Origin: Liopterus haemorrhoidalis
Taxonomy: Eukaryota > Arthropoda > Insecta > Coleoptera > Dytiscidae
NCBI GenBank assembly: GCA_963971575.1
Contig: OZ020625.1
Span: 26,499,253 to 26,563,252 of the forward strand
Length of the DNA stretch: 64,000 nt
Reading direction: 5' to 3'
Below the pieces are notes generated by a model. That model did not search any database. It saw only the letters and a list, made by a program, of their open reading frames with translations, and was not told where the DNA came from. Of the stretch, positions 54,082 through 64,000 are shown piece by piece; position 1 is the first letter of the stretch; the number at the start of each line of letters is the position of its first letter. The position numbers were made by a program, and so were the translations under genes.

Positions 54082-54521
54082 AGCTTCACAAGTGAAATAC
54101 CAGTAATCACCGCTTGGTGGTGTAGTGCGCTAGGGATCTTAAGGCGTGAAAAATTAAGTGATAATGCTTTGGGAAAAAAATAGATTGCTGTAGAAACAGT
54201 AATGTAGCCAATAAATTTTTAAATATTTACCATATTAAATTTTTTTTGGTTACGTCACTGAGTAGGAGATTGCGTAAATCATTCCTGAAAATGCTTCTAA
54301 AACATATAGTAGACAGACGAGATTAGTTTATTACGTTTAAGATACAGTGAATTTATCGTAAGTTTACAAATTACAATATAAAAAAATGGTGGAAAAAGTT
54401 GATTTTCAAAGATCTTTTTTGGTATAATCCGTCTCAATTTGTAATACGAAACTAGATCTGGTTACTTTGGTGACTGTTGTGGTGTAAACAGACTTTGGCG
54501 TATCCGTGTGAACCAATACTA
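54082..54521. other. Gene-free spacer
   Basis: AT-rich, nothing recognised. Confidence 0.35.
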
Positions 54522-55736
54522 TAGTCGGATTGCTGATAGGTGACTGTTCGTTGCTACAAGTATCGATCTACAATACTATATGCTTTCTCTGTCTATATCA
54601 TTATAATTATTTACATACCCATAGTAACGTACAGTTGACGCAAGTTGACAACTAACCTTCCAAATTATTTTAATAAAAAACAAAGCATTAGAAAGAAACA
54701 GCATGATTCGTAGATATCTTTACTAATTAGACCACGAAAAATATACATTCACAGCAGTACTCAAACAAACAAAATTATTAATTTTAAGGTTATAATTATA
54801 AATAAGGAAAAACTTATTACTCATACGTAAATTTTGGATTATAATTTGTTGTTTAATTAAATTAAATTTTTATGTTTCCCCTTAGTACAAAGTAACAAAA
54901 TATTAAGTAAAAATATATTTATTCATATAATATATTGCTACAAGTTGTATTTAAATGTTTATTTTTATTTCTTTTCAAGTCACTTTTTATTTTTAGAATT
55001 TTTAAATAGTCACTGTAATGCATGATGTCGTCATCTGAACTATCGCTGTCATTTCTTGTATTTATTATTATTAGATTAATATCATCAACAATCCTTTCCC
55101 ACCATTATTTATTAAATTTTCGATTTTTTTAACAGATTTTGCCCAAATTTCACAACTAATTTGATCACAGGCTACTTACCACATTTTCAAAACTTTGTTA
55201 TCACTATATCCGTTTTGACCAATATGTCTATCATAATAATTTTTTGTTATACACCAAATTAGTTCAATGGGGTTAAACTGGCAGTGATATGGAGGTAATC
55301 TTAGTACTTCATGACCATACGTTTGTGCCAATGTATCAATAAAATAAACTGGTTCAGATTTTAATTTCCTTCGTTTTCTCGTGATTTTGTTAGTGAGAAG
55401 TTCAGATTTATTACATTTTATAATTCTACGAATTGTTGATTTCGAAATCTTTAAGGCAGCTGCTACTCTTTGACGGACACAAGAAAGAGAAATAAGTGGT
55501 CCATTGTTCTCTTTTTTCGGATTTAAAATATTCCAGCAGATTTAAAATTAAAGTTTGTAAATTTAATAATTGGCCGCAAGATCTATTAATTAATATTATT
55601 AACAGACACTGACAACTAAGACAAATAACAAAAAACATTTTTAAAATCGGTGAAAAATTATTATATTAGACTAGATTATTATATGAATGCACTACTTGAT
55701 ACTACATGTAACAGTCACCTATCAGCAATCCGACTA
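54522..55736 (-). mobile_element. Deleted Tc1/IS630-type element, copy 3
   Basis: Same ends as copies 1 and 2 with TA at 54520-54521 and 55737-55738. The transposase remnant runs on the minus strand from about 55640 ([20 protein letters not shown]) to about 55015. It has extra frameshifts but the same deletion junction. Confidence 0.8.
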
Positions 55737-55853
55737 TATGACAATATTATAAATGTATTGTCAATATACAACATAAAAAATGAACTTTCCCTGTTAAGTA
55801 CGTATTACAAAATGAGACAGATAATAATAGTCGATCTTATAATATAAAAGTTT

Positions 55854-56024
55854 ACCAGCCCCTGGTAAAGACAGAGCTATATAATTATCAATAAATTCAG
55901 TATTTGGAGAACGACGGACAAAATTTTTAAAATTCTTATAATATAATAATCCGAATATTCCCGAACGTGTCAATCTTAACATGTACAATAACATCGATCC
56001 AAACAAATTCCAAAACAATAACAT
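55854..56024 (-). CDS. Candidate first exon of a membrane-anchored protein
   Basis: From ATG 56024: MLLFWNLFGSMLLYMLRLTR, then LLYYKNFKNFVRRSPNTEFI and ALSLPGA at a donor-like GCTG|GTAAAC. A hydrophobic N-terminus, a basic stretch and a Leu-Pro-Gly turn recall the anchor and hinge of microsomal cytochrome P450s, but that is weak evidence. No other exon is found; downstream sequence is transposon. Confidence 0.3.
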
Positions 56025-56279
56025 ATAAACATTTTAATTTCGTCTGTGAACTATAAGATTTCTTAGGGCTTAAATAATTTTAAGTTGATATTTTAAATTA
56101 TTATAATAATGGCACTAATGTGAGTACATTATTGTTAAAAAAATCGATATTTTATTTCGAAAATAAACTCATTTTTGGATTTTTGTGTATTATTTCTAGT
56201 GTTAGGACTTAAGCTCTTTTACAATTTCCTCAGAATTAGTTAAGAAATAAATAATAATAACAGAAATAAACATACAACA

Positions 56280-56435
56280 TCGCACAATACGCGTAGTCAA
56301 ACATAAATCAAAGTAAGTGATGCCACTGAAATGTGTTAAGCTAACTGTTGGTAACGTAATGGACGAAATTTGGTTTCTGCGCAAGGGACTGGTAATATCC
56401 GCTTGGCATGAAGTTAAGTTGAACATACTCTAACA
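56280..56435. mobile_element. Right-arm fragment of the TA-flanked element family of 20906
   Basis: TCAAAGTAAGTGATGCCACTG, GACGAAATTTGGTTTCTGCG and the end TTGGCATGAAGTTAAGTTGAA match 22075-22202. The left part is different. Confidence 0.55.
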
Positions 56436-57132
56436 ATATTATTTGTCTGTGGCTATTATTTTTATTTATAATTTAATTTTCATTTTTTTACCTTTAAATT
56501 TACTTTTATTTCTTTCCCGCCGTTCCCCCACCTTTTTCCGTCATACCCCATATGCTCGATCTTAAAACCCCGAACACATAGAGCGCACTCTAAATACTCG
56601 CTCAATCGTAAAACGAATGTAATTAGGTGTACCCCGAGCGTCAAATCGAATAAGTTTGGGTGTACAGAACGTGCTCGGAACACTCGGAGCGTACCCTTGA
56701 TATAAATAATTTAAACATAATTCTTAATGATTTATTTTGTCCATTCATTAATTATTTCTTATGTTTTTGAACTGCAGAACACAAAATTAAAAATATACAT
56801 AGTCAGAATGAAGTAAAAATAACTCTTACCTTATTCTAGGTGTCTTTCAGTCAATATCAAAAGTAACCAGTTAACTTGTCCAATCCACACAAAATATCTA
56901 ATCTCTTGCTTTCGTACAAAAATCGAAGTAATCTTTTTGTTGATAGGATCTAGGATAAAGGATTTTGGTTAGTAGGGTATTTGTTTTTTTTAAGTTGGTA
57001 ACAATTCAGAAAGGTCTTAAGAGTTTATAAAATAGGACTCATAGCACCAAGTAGCCATCTTGGCGCTACATACAGCGACAAAACGGCTAATCCTGAACTA
57101 CGACAGTCTACAAAATTTGTATGTTACCTATA
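56436..57132. other. Gene-free spacer with a less AT-rich patch
   Basis: 56515-56700 holds CGCTC/GAGCG phrases (ACCCCGAGCGTC, CACTCGGAGCGTACCC). No inverted-repeat boundaries could be fixed and no gene is visible. Confidence 0.35.
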
Positions 57133-57894
57133 GGGGAAAAATTTTAAGATTGTAGCGCCACGCGGATTTTTTTGAAACCATTCTAAATCAGATACCACTT
57201 GACATTTACTAGTAAATAATAGCGAAAAGTGTATCAAAAAACGACAAAAAATAAATAATTGTTTGGGATTTTCTGATTTTGTGAAGTGACATTACTTGTA
57301 AACATCTAAAATACTACATTTTGTGATCTGGTTTTAAGTTATGGCGGTTTTCCATTGTCGATTATTTTAACTATATTGGGGGAAATAATAATTCCCGTGT
57401 TGTTTACCAAGGGGTTGAAATCTACAATGCTGGGCATATAATATTGTATGGAGTCACTGAAAAAAACAGAGAGTTCATAAAGATTTATGCATTATGCCTA
57501 CAAACTTGTGCAATACAAACCCACACACAATAACAGGAATTTTCAAGATATGCGATAATAAATACAAAATTGAAAATATTTTTTGTAGTCACTATCATTA
57601 AAATGTAATGAGCAAACTTTGATATAAGGGCTCACTTTTTTTCCAATTTTGTTTCGAACCGTACGGTGTCTGATATTAGTGGAAACAAATGAAACGATAT
57701 TTCCGGGTTTCTTCTTTTCAATGAATTGCACATAGGCACACAACAATATGTATTATACATTTTTCAATGATTATAATAAAACTTTAAAAACAAACTTCAT
57801 ACAAAACCAATACACAAAACGAAATGTTATCTGATGTACACAAGTTCATGAAATGCTCACCAGATGGTAGGGTGCTTAGCTGCAAATCCCTATA
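57133..57894. mobile_element. Second-family THAP element
   Basis: Left TATAGGGGAAAAATTTTAAG, right (inverted) TATAGGGATTTGCAGCTAAG with CATCTGGTGAGC nearby, as at 17277 and 18391. It contains the broken THAP frame below. A similar right end recurs near 58127 (GCTGCAATCCCCTATAG). Confidence 0.55.
57543..57755 (-). pseudogene. THAP-domain pseudogene
   Basis: One frame gives CCVPMCNS (THAP C-x4-C) near 57750. A frameshift later the other gives KVCSLHFNDSDYKK, the THAP C-x2-H end followed by the usual aspartate-tyrosine. Both ligand pairs are kept but in different frames. Confidence 0.6.
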
Positions 57895-58392
57895 GACGTA
57901 TAAAGAAAAACAAACGACAAAAGTGAAAAATTAACAAAAACGACAAATTAACAATAACAATAAATTAAGATTAACAAAAATAAACAACTGTCGTAACAAT
58001 AAAACCATAAACAGATTAAAAAACAAGTAAACACTATGTAAACAAGACATATGACAGTCCAATTATGTACACCGTCGAGCTTCACATGTTGTCCACTAAC
58101 TAGCGTATCGGTTAGCTGCAATCCCCTATAGAACAGCGCAATGGAAGGGCGAGGCGAATAGGCCACCACCTCAGGAAGCATCTTAAAAGAGGCGGCAAAT
58201 TTGACCTGTACTTTCATGAAATATATCATAGTTAAATTCAAACAGATGATAAAAAAATAGCTGTGAGTATGTGTATTTAATTTTGTGTTAACTAATTAAA
58301 CATTTAATACAGTTGACACATTACAACCTAGCTGGGTAACATTTATGTAGGATCTTTGTGAGAACAAAAATAAGTAATAATTATATCTATAA
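57895..58392. other. Gene-free spacer
   Basis: AT-rich with ACAAAAACGACAAATTAAC-like phrases. The 58127 end mentioned above lies here. No gene. Confidence 0.35.
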
Positions 58393-58895
58393 TGGTTGGT
58401 TTATATACGGAACAAGAATATGGAATGGGAAATAAGAATAGTACACAAGAATAAAAAATATGAAACCGTTTATATCGGACATAACATTTCGTCGCTGCGC
58501 CTGCGTACTTGCGTTGGCCTGTGTTTAACGATAGTCGTTTGACAGGTGTGTTTAATATAACCTTTAAAAAAAATTCGTTTTCAGTAAAATGGATTCAGAA
58601 GATTTTGTAAATTTATTTGCTTGTGTTTCACACATTATATTGTTGTTTCCAACCTTCTGATCATAGCTGGAAAACAGCGGTTGAACAAATTTTATTACAG
58701 CCGACATTTTGACCGTTGTACGCATGCTTCTCGTCTCTTATTCTTGGAATAGGAATAAAATGTTAAATGTTACCAACTTTTCTTATGTTTAAGTTAAATT
58801 TCATTCCTACATAAACCGATATACGGCGTAGCCATGTTTTAACACCTTTGTACTATTTTTATTTCCTTAATCTGGTTCCGTATTTAAACCAACCA
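58393..58895. mobile_element. 503-bp MITE with TAA target duplication
   Basis: TGGTTGGTTTATATACGGAA and, inverted, TGGTTGGTTTAAATACGGAA, with TAA at 58390-58392 and 58896-58898. The 3-bp TAA is typical of PIF/Harbinger. Non-coding. Confidence 0.8.
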
Positions 58896-58926
58896 TAATA
58901 CATTTCTTATGACCGATCCCTCTAAT

Positions 58927-59870
58927 AATAGGGGATAAGCATGATTTTTTAATTTTTTTTTTTTATTATATTCCTCTTGTTGCATATAAACATACAAAAC
59001 AGTTTTGCATTTTTTTTTTTTAATTTGTATGCTTAAAATAATCATAAAGATATGTAGCGCGCGAAAACGACGTGTGATGTCATACCCCACTTAAGTGTAC
59101 TGCGTACAGCCTACCCAGTGTACAGCGTACAGCCTATACAGTCTGTCGTGAACTTATTTGCTTGTATAACTTTTATAGATTGTGTAAAGTTAAGAGTGAT
59201 TTTAATTAAAATAAAGTTTAATTCTATAAAAACAATTTATACATGTTTACAGAATTAAATTTTATATTAAAATATATAACCTATATTGCAGTATTTCAAT
59301 TATGCCTCTAACGTTTTGTAACTTCATGTAAACAATGTAGTAAAATTCTGACATCTAAATTACATAAATATTTACATTTTACAGAGTTGCAGCGTTTGTT
59401 TACATAAAGTTATAGAATATATAAATGGATTACTTACAAGTCTGTTTTGACACGTATTTTTCAGCACTGTAGCATTCATTATTTTTCATATATTCCATGA
59501 GCATAAATGCATCAATGTTGGGTAAATTATCACTCTGAGCCCTAACCAAATCTTGATCTGCCATTTTAATAATAAATGCGTGAAAAATTGTTTAAAAACA
59601 AATACAAAACTCTCGAACAATACAATATACACACGTAAAGATTATGTTGTAGTCTGGGCTGCTGGGGTTTGACGTCATACTCAGTCGTATTTACTCGGAA
59701 ACCTTCGCGCTGTGCTCGGCTTATTTCAAATTTACAATATTTTAATTAAAAAATTTGGCTGTAATATTAATTAAAATGTGATTTTTGTTTTGTTAGGTGA
59801 CATAACTAACATTAACATATCAAAAAAATGTAGTTTTAAGGAAATATAAATTTTATGCGTATCCCCTATT
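58927..59870 (-). mobile_element. THAP/SWIM-type element, copy 4
   Basis: AATAGGGGATAAGCATGATT to ATTTTATGCGTATCCCCTATT, in the opposite orientation to copy 3. Contains the 44-codon frame on the minus strand and no THAP frame. Confidence 0.75.
59430..59564 (-). pseudogene. 44-codon SWIM/YqaJ-type frame, copy 4
   Basis: [20 protein letters not shown], then [15 protein letters not shown], then a small deletion changes the last residues (KYVSKQTCK). At the end CAGACTTGTAAGT resembles an intact splice donor. Confidence 0.55.
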
Positions 59871-60079
59871 ACAACATACGGTAAATTTTTGCGTAAATTT
59901 ATCAAACTAAAACATAGACAAACACATGTGAATCGGGTTTTCGAGATGATAACTAATTTTCAACTTGCGTATACTCGCGCACTTCGTTATATTGCCCAAC
60001 ACGACGCGTTTGGTCTAGCCTCGACTTAAAACTATAAATATATTTACCTTGTTATTGACTTATTGAATTCTCCACTTCA

Positions 60080-60247
60080 CTATTGTTCTGTGTCAGGCAT
60101 ACTTCCAATAAATCTCAAAAAATTATCACTTGGCCTCTTAGTTACTTTTTCTAAACATCCATTGGTATTTTTAATATCTGGTTGGAAATTACTCCCATAC
60201 TGTTGCAAACTGTTGTCATACTGTTGCCTGTGAGGATTTTTAAGGTG
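60080..60247 (-). pseudogene. Separated C-terminal segment of gene C
   Basis: Reading minus from 60247: HLKNPHRQQYDNSLQQYGSN, then FQPDIKNTNG, ending GSMPDTEQ and TAG at 60082-60080. It is 55 codons in exactly the frame of gene C once the intervening element (60251-61696) and one copy of the TAA duplication are ignored. It has no start codon of its own at the right place. Confidence 0.7.
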
Positions 60248-60477
60248 TAATGGTACATACTAAGCTCTCTATTCGACAGATCCGTTCGTCCGACTAACCA
60301 ATCAGAAGCCTGTAAATATTTCAATTCGTCCGGCACCCGTGAAAAGTCGGATCGTGTTCAACTACGTCCGCCAAAACGAACGGTTTTTTATTTTTAGTAT
60401 ATCGCGATCCTTGTCGAAGCGAAAGGTCACATACTTAAAAAGATACATGTTCTTGGAAATAAGTTTGGTAACTAAGT

Positions 60478-61495
60478 GTGTTGGGACCACTACTATTTAT
60501 TGTATACATTAATGACATCACAAAAATATTAAAAAAGTGTAAAATATGTTCGCGGATGATACTTTAATATATGTTGAAGGAGATAGTTATAAAGAGGTAG
60601 TTAGTGGATTAAAAGATGAACTAAAAATAATTAATGAGTATTTTGAAATGAACAGACTGAAACTTAACTTAGATAAATGTAAATATATATTAAGTAAAAA
60701 TAGTGAGTACGATTTAGATATAAAAGACAATAAGGGTAGAAAGAGTAGAAGTTAATAATTGTGTGTTAGAATTGGTTGATAAATATAAATACTTAGGAGT
60801 TGTACTAGATAGGAAGTTGAAATTTAAAGAGCACGTGCAATACGTAATTAAAAAAGTGGCAAAAATAGGCTTTTTCAGCAGAGTTTCTTATAGGTATAGT
60901 TTAAGTAGATACACTAGATTATTAATATATAATACAATTAAACTGCCACACTTTACATACTGTGCAACTGTCACTTTTATGTGCAATAAAACAGATATAG
61001 ATAAGTTACAGAAATGTCAAAATAAGGCCCTAAGAGTAATATTAAAATGTGATAAGTATGCAAGTATTATGTCTATGTTAAAGGCGATGAACTGGCTAGA
61101 TATCAGTAGTTATCTTGAATTTAAAGTATTAACATTTATTTATAAAATACTAAAAAATATGGTACCTGATTATCTAAGAATTAGAATAAAACAAAATAAA
61201 GATGTACATGTGTACAACACAAGAAATAAGGAAGATTTTTCCATTTGTGTTAGAAAGGAAGCAACTAAGAGCAGTGATTTTTCTAAAGGTTTGACTTTAT
61301 ATAACCACTTCCTAAGGAAATTAAAGATATTTAAAGATACAAATTATTTGAGTGTAAAGTACGTGAACATCTTTTGAAAAAGTTGTTTTGTTGATTTTTA
61401 ATACTAATTAGATGTAGTTTATTTTAGTTTAAATGCTATTTTAATTTATATTTTGTATTTTTGATTGGCCACTGTGCTATTAAATAAAGATATTA
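60478..61495 (+). mobile_element. 5'-truncated LINE with (TTA)n tail
   Basis: It begins inside the PLLFIVYINDI block of the reverse transcriptase and ends TTAAATAAAGATATTATTATT. It has two frameshifts. A weak TAACTAAG/TTACTAAAG similarity of the flanks may be its target duplication. Confidence 0.7.
60481..61377 (+). pseudogene. LINE reverse transcriptase, C-terminal half
   Basis: LGPLLFIVYINDITKILKKC; a frameshift near 60545 leads to MFADDTLIYVEGDSYKEVVS with the FADD catalytic box; another near 60750 leads to LELVDKYKYLGVVLDRKLKF and a 204-codon end (HVYNTRNKEDFSICVRKEA). Jockey/CR1-L2 type. Not functional. Confidence 0.75.
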
Positions 61496-61696
61496 TTATT
61501 ATTACTAAAGGTTTCTCTCAAGTATTACATGTTCAGGAATTAATGATTGCACTGTAGTAATGAATGTCAAAATATTCAAATGAAGTTAATTGCGCTTCAA
61601 AAAAACCTTCTGTCTGAGCGTAGAGCTAAAAACGGTAGAACGGATGAATTGTGCCGGACGAACGGATCCGTCGAGCGGAAAATTGAATACGTACCA

Positions 61697-64000
61697 TAAA
61701 GGTTTTGGTTTCTGCATTTTTTTACGTAAAACAGGTATTTTCGGACGCTTAAAATTATCTGATGTACTCTTCATGTGATTCTCTTCAATATTTGCAGTTG
61801 GAATAGTAGAATTTCTATCATATTTTTGTGTTTGATATAATTTTAATCGTTTAGAACAACTTTCTTCTGAACTTTGTTTTGTTAGGTTAGTTTTTTCCGA
61901 CAATTTTAAATCTTCGTCTTCTTCACAACTATAGTTCACACTTAAACGTCTTTGTCGTAAATTATACTTATCTAATTTACAACTAGTTTCACTTAACTCT
62001 GGTTTAAATTCGGTGTCACGATAATACATTCTTGGTATTGGATCTAAATATTTAAGTTCTTTTAACACTTTTTTAGTTGGTAATTTAAAATTATCCACAG
62101 ACACATCTGACATTTGAGTCATACTAAAATCATCGTCTGGATCATGTTGAGACACGATTCCTGGTTCAAAATATTCAGCGTAACTGGTATTTCTTGCGCA
62201 TGCTCGTTTAATCGTTTTAACATGTTCGTACAAATCCAACGGTACAGATTTTTTTGAACCTTTATTTGAACGTTTAACTTTAGTAACGGTTTTTTCAGTG
62301 TGTGTTTTAGGAATTGGTTTATACACTTTTTGTTTTGTTGTTGCAAGTGACACATTATCAAATTTGACATTTGAATCAGTTTCTAAAGATTTTTCGACTA
62401 CAAATTGATTTTCAGTGACAAATGAATCAATGTTTTTCTGATTAACAGTGATACTATTAATTATGTTTTGTGAAATTTGTTGTAGACTCATATCTTCTTT
62501 ATTTTGAAGTGTGTTTTCATCAAAATAATATGCAATATAATGCATATTTGTGTTCTTATTATTATCACACTCGATTGATTCACTTAAAATTTCACCCCCT
62601 TCTTCTATTTTCTGTACACAATCTTCCCAAGTAAATACACGTGTTTCTTCAATAGTTTGATTATTTTTATTCTGAATTTCAGTGTTTAAAACTAGATTTT
62701 TATCAGTTTTTTGAGATATATTCTTAACATTTTCTTGACTTATTTTTATAATTTCGTTATTGTTTTGTGTTTTTGTGTAGCTTAAAACAGGTTTAAACTG
62801 TTGCGAACTAAAGATAAATATTTTTCCATTAGGTACGTCTTCATCAATTTCCATATCATCTAATTCGTTAAAAGTGTTTGAAATATTAGTTTCCGTATTA
62901 AAATCGTTTGTTTTTTGCAATTGGATGTCCGAATTTTCGATTTTATCTGAATTAGTTGAACAAACAGACTGTTTTTCTGAATGTTGTGCATCTGTTTCGA
63001 TGATAGGTTGGTTAATCGTACAAACAGACGGGTTTGCTGAATGTTTTAATGCATCTGTTTCAATCATAGGTTGATTAATCGTAAAATCAGACAGATTTTC
63101 TGAATGTTTTATTGCATCTGCTTCTATTACAGGTTGGGCAGTTGAGTTGTAAATACTTTTCTCGGTGGTTAATGTGTTATTCGTGCGTTTTGTACAAGAT
63201 TGATCTTGTTTCAACGAATCTTTTTCAAGTCGTCTTCTCCTTCTAAAGTTTCTCTTAATATTTTTAGTCCGTATAGTTAATTCTGGGAGTTTTAAAGCCA
63301 AAATTCTGTTAATTTTACTTTTTGAACCGTGTTTTTCAGTCTCTTTTATTTTGGTAAGATGTTTTGAAGCCATTTTAGTATCCTTTTGATTAATCAAATT
63401 ATGATATATTCTTGCATTTCCCAGATTTATCAAAATTTTTTCTGGAATATTTGTTTTAATTTGCTTAGTGTTTGTGTTGCAAGTTTTGTCGGGTTTATCT
63501 AAACCAATTTTAGTCACTTTTTGAGTTATCAGCGTGTGTGCTATTAATTGTTTTCCCACTTGTATTAGGATATTTGTATCGGATTTATTAGTCAAGTTAC
63601 TTGAAGACGTTTTTTCAAATTGTTTGGTGGTCTCAGCAGTTTTTTCTATATTTATGTCGCTTTGTTTTATAGACAGATGATTTAATATTTTATTATTGTT
63701 TCCAATATTAATATTTAAAGGTATTTTTTTATCAAAATGTGTATTTTTTTTACATGATAAATCTAGTACGTTCATCGAAGGATCAATAGAAGCGTCAGGA
63801 CTTGCCAAGGATATCTGTTTTGAATTATTTTTAAGTTTTATTGGACTAATACTTTGATTTTGATGTTCACAGAATTCATTTGTATTTTTATTTACACTTA
63901 TATTCAGTGTAGCACTTTGCTTTGACTGTTTTAAAATTTCGTTATTGCTTATTGTTTGAAATTTTGGTTTTGTTTCCACAAAATTTTGATCAACATTCAT
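61697..64000 (-). CDS. Gene C: large disordered protein with CtBP-like motif (partial)
   Basis: 768 codons open from the window edge to the transposon junction. An ATG coincides with base 64000, but the true start may be outside. There is no enzyme or zinc-finger domain. Visible features: VLDLSCKK (78-85), close to the CtBP-binding PxDLS motif; three degenerate repeats 'I.I..G....I.H.LI.QK..K' near 96-118, 144-169 and 189-214; a basic KRNFRRRRRLEK (249-260); three repeats of about 21 residues (QPVIEADAIKHSEN type) near 288-349; an acidic middle; a conserved-looking end with YRDTEFKPELSE and DKYNLRQRRLSV. It may be a nuclear co-regulator. The insertion adds 36 element-coded residues (WYVFNFPLDGS...) before a stop at 61586. 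I do not recognise the family. Confidence 0.7.

Larger units (their letters stand above)
60251..61696. mobile_element. TAA-flanked element that splits gene C
   Basis: TGGTACATACTAAGC...GATCCGTTCGTCCG at the left is inverted at the right (TGGTACGTATTCAA...GATCCGTTCGTCCG), about 47 bp at about 75% identity. TAA lies at 60248-60250 and 61697-61699. It carries a LINE insertion (60478-61495) and no transposase of its own. TAA plus TGGT ends suggest a PIF/Harbinger-type MITE. Confidence 0.7.

Noticed and set aside
62119..62370. 83-codon frame in another phase of the minus strand
   Set aside because: It is a shadow of gene C, which is open through this region.

Overview
The window is nuclear DNA from an insect, most likely a holometabolous one. 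Three things point there: two genes joining a ZAD domain (C4 zinc finger, an arthropod speciality) to long C2H2 arrays, AT-rich introns many kilobases long, and a dense load of insect-type transposons (mariner, Tc1-like, hAT, PIF/Harbinger, LINE fragments, and Helentron-like repeats with a (CAGA)n core). I see no operons, CRISPR arrays, rRNA genes or intact tRNA genes.

Genes. The centre is a head-to-head pair of paralogous ZAD zinc-finger genes with 541 bp between their start codons. The minus-strand gene ('A') has eight exons, 39263 down to 18825, and joins into a 563-residue frame. The plus-strand gene ('B') has six exons, 39805 to 52712, and joins into a 549-residue frame. Both carry an N-terminal ZAD split by an intron at the same place, an acidic linker and 11 C2H2 fingers, and are probably nuclear DNA-binding regulators. 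At the right edge a third, minus-strand gene ('C', 64000 downward, truncated by the window) encodes a long disordered protein with a CtBP-like motif. Its last 55 codons (60247-60080) are cut off from the rest by a 1.45-kb transposon with a TAA target duplication. At the left, 6221-5633 (minus) is a probable first coding exon of an unknown gene. A hydrophobic minus-strand frame at 56024-55854 may be another first exon.

Transposons, left to right. 0-5.6 kb: nested hAT elements, a 401-bp TA-flanked MITE and Helentron-like fragments. 6.5-7.6 kb: a Harbinger element with a dead transposase. 7.8-8.9, 25.1-26.1, 27.5-30.4, 31.5-32.6, 40.5-42.5, 47.7-49.2 and 50.9-51.9 kb: copies of one roughly 1-kb Helentron-like family ('HINE-1'). 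9.5-10.7, 43.8-45.3 and 54.5-55.7 kb: three copies of one deletion derivative of a Tc1/IS630-type element. 11.1-13.8, 46.0-46.9 and 58.9-59.9 kb: elements holding fragments of a THAP protein and of a SWIM/YqaJ-type protein. 17.0-18.6 and 57.1-57.9 kb: a second THAP-bearing family. 19.4-20.7 kb: a nearly intact mariner. 20.9-22.2 kb: an inverted-repeat element with a 26-bp minisatellite. 23.4-26.5 kb: a LINE cut by a Tc1-like element and by a HINE. 36.8-38.9 kb: a HINE variant with a 119-bp minisatellite. Many insertions are nested with exact target duplications or visible empty sites, so their relative ages can be read.

The strongest candidates for something undescribed are the transposon that splits gene C, the THAP plus SWIM/YqaJ-like element family, and the antisense tRNA-like cassette in HINE-1, which varies between copies. 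All functional statements are inference from sequence; no database was searched.
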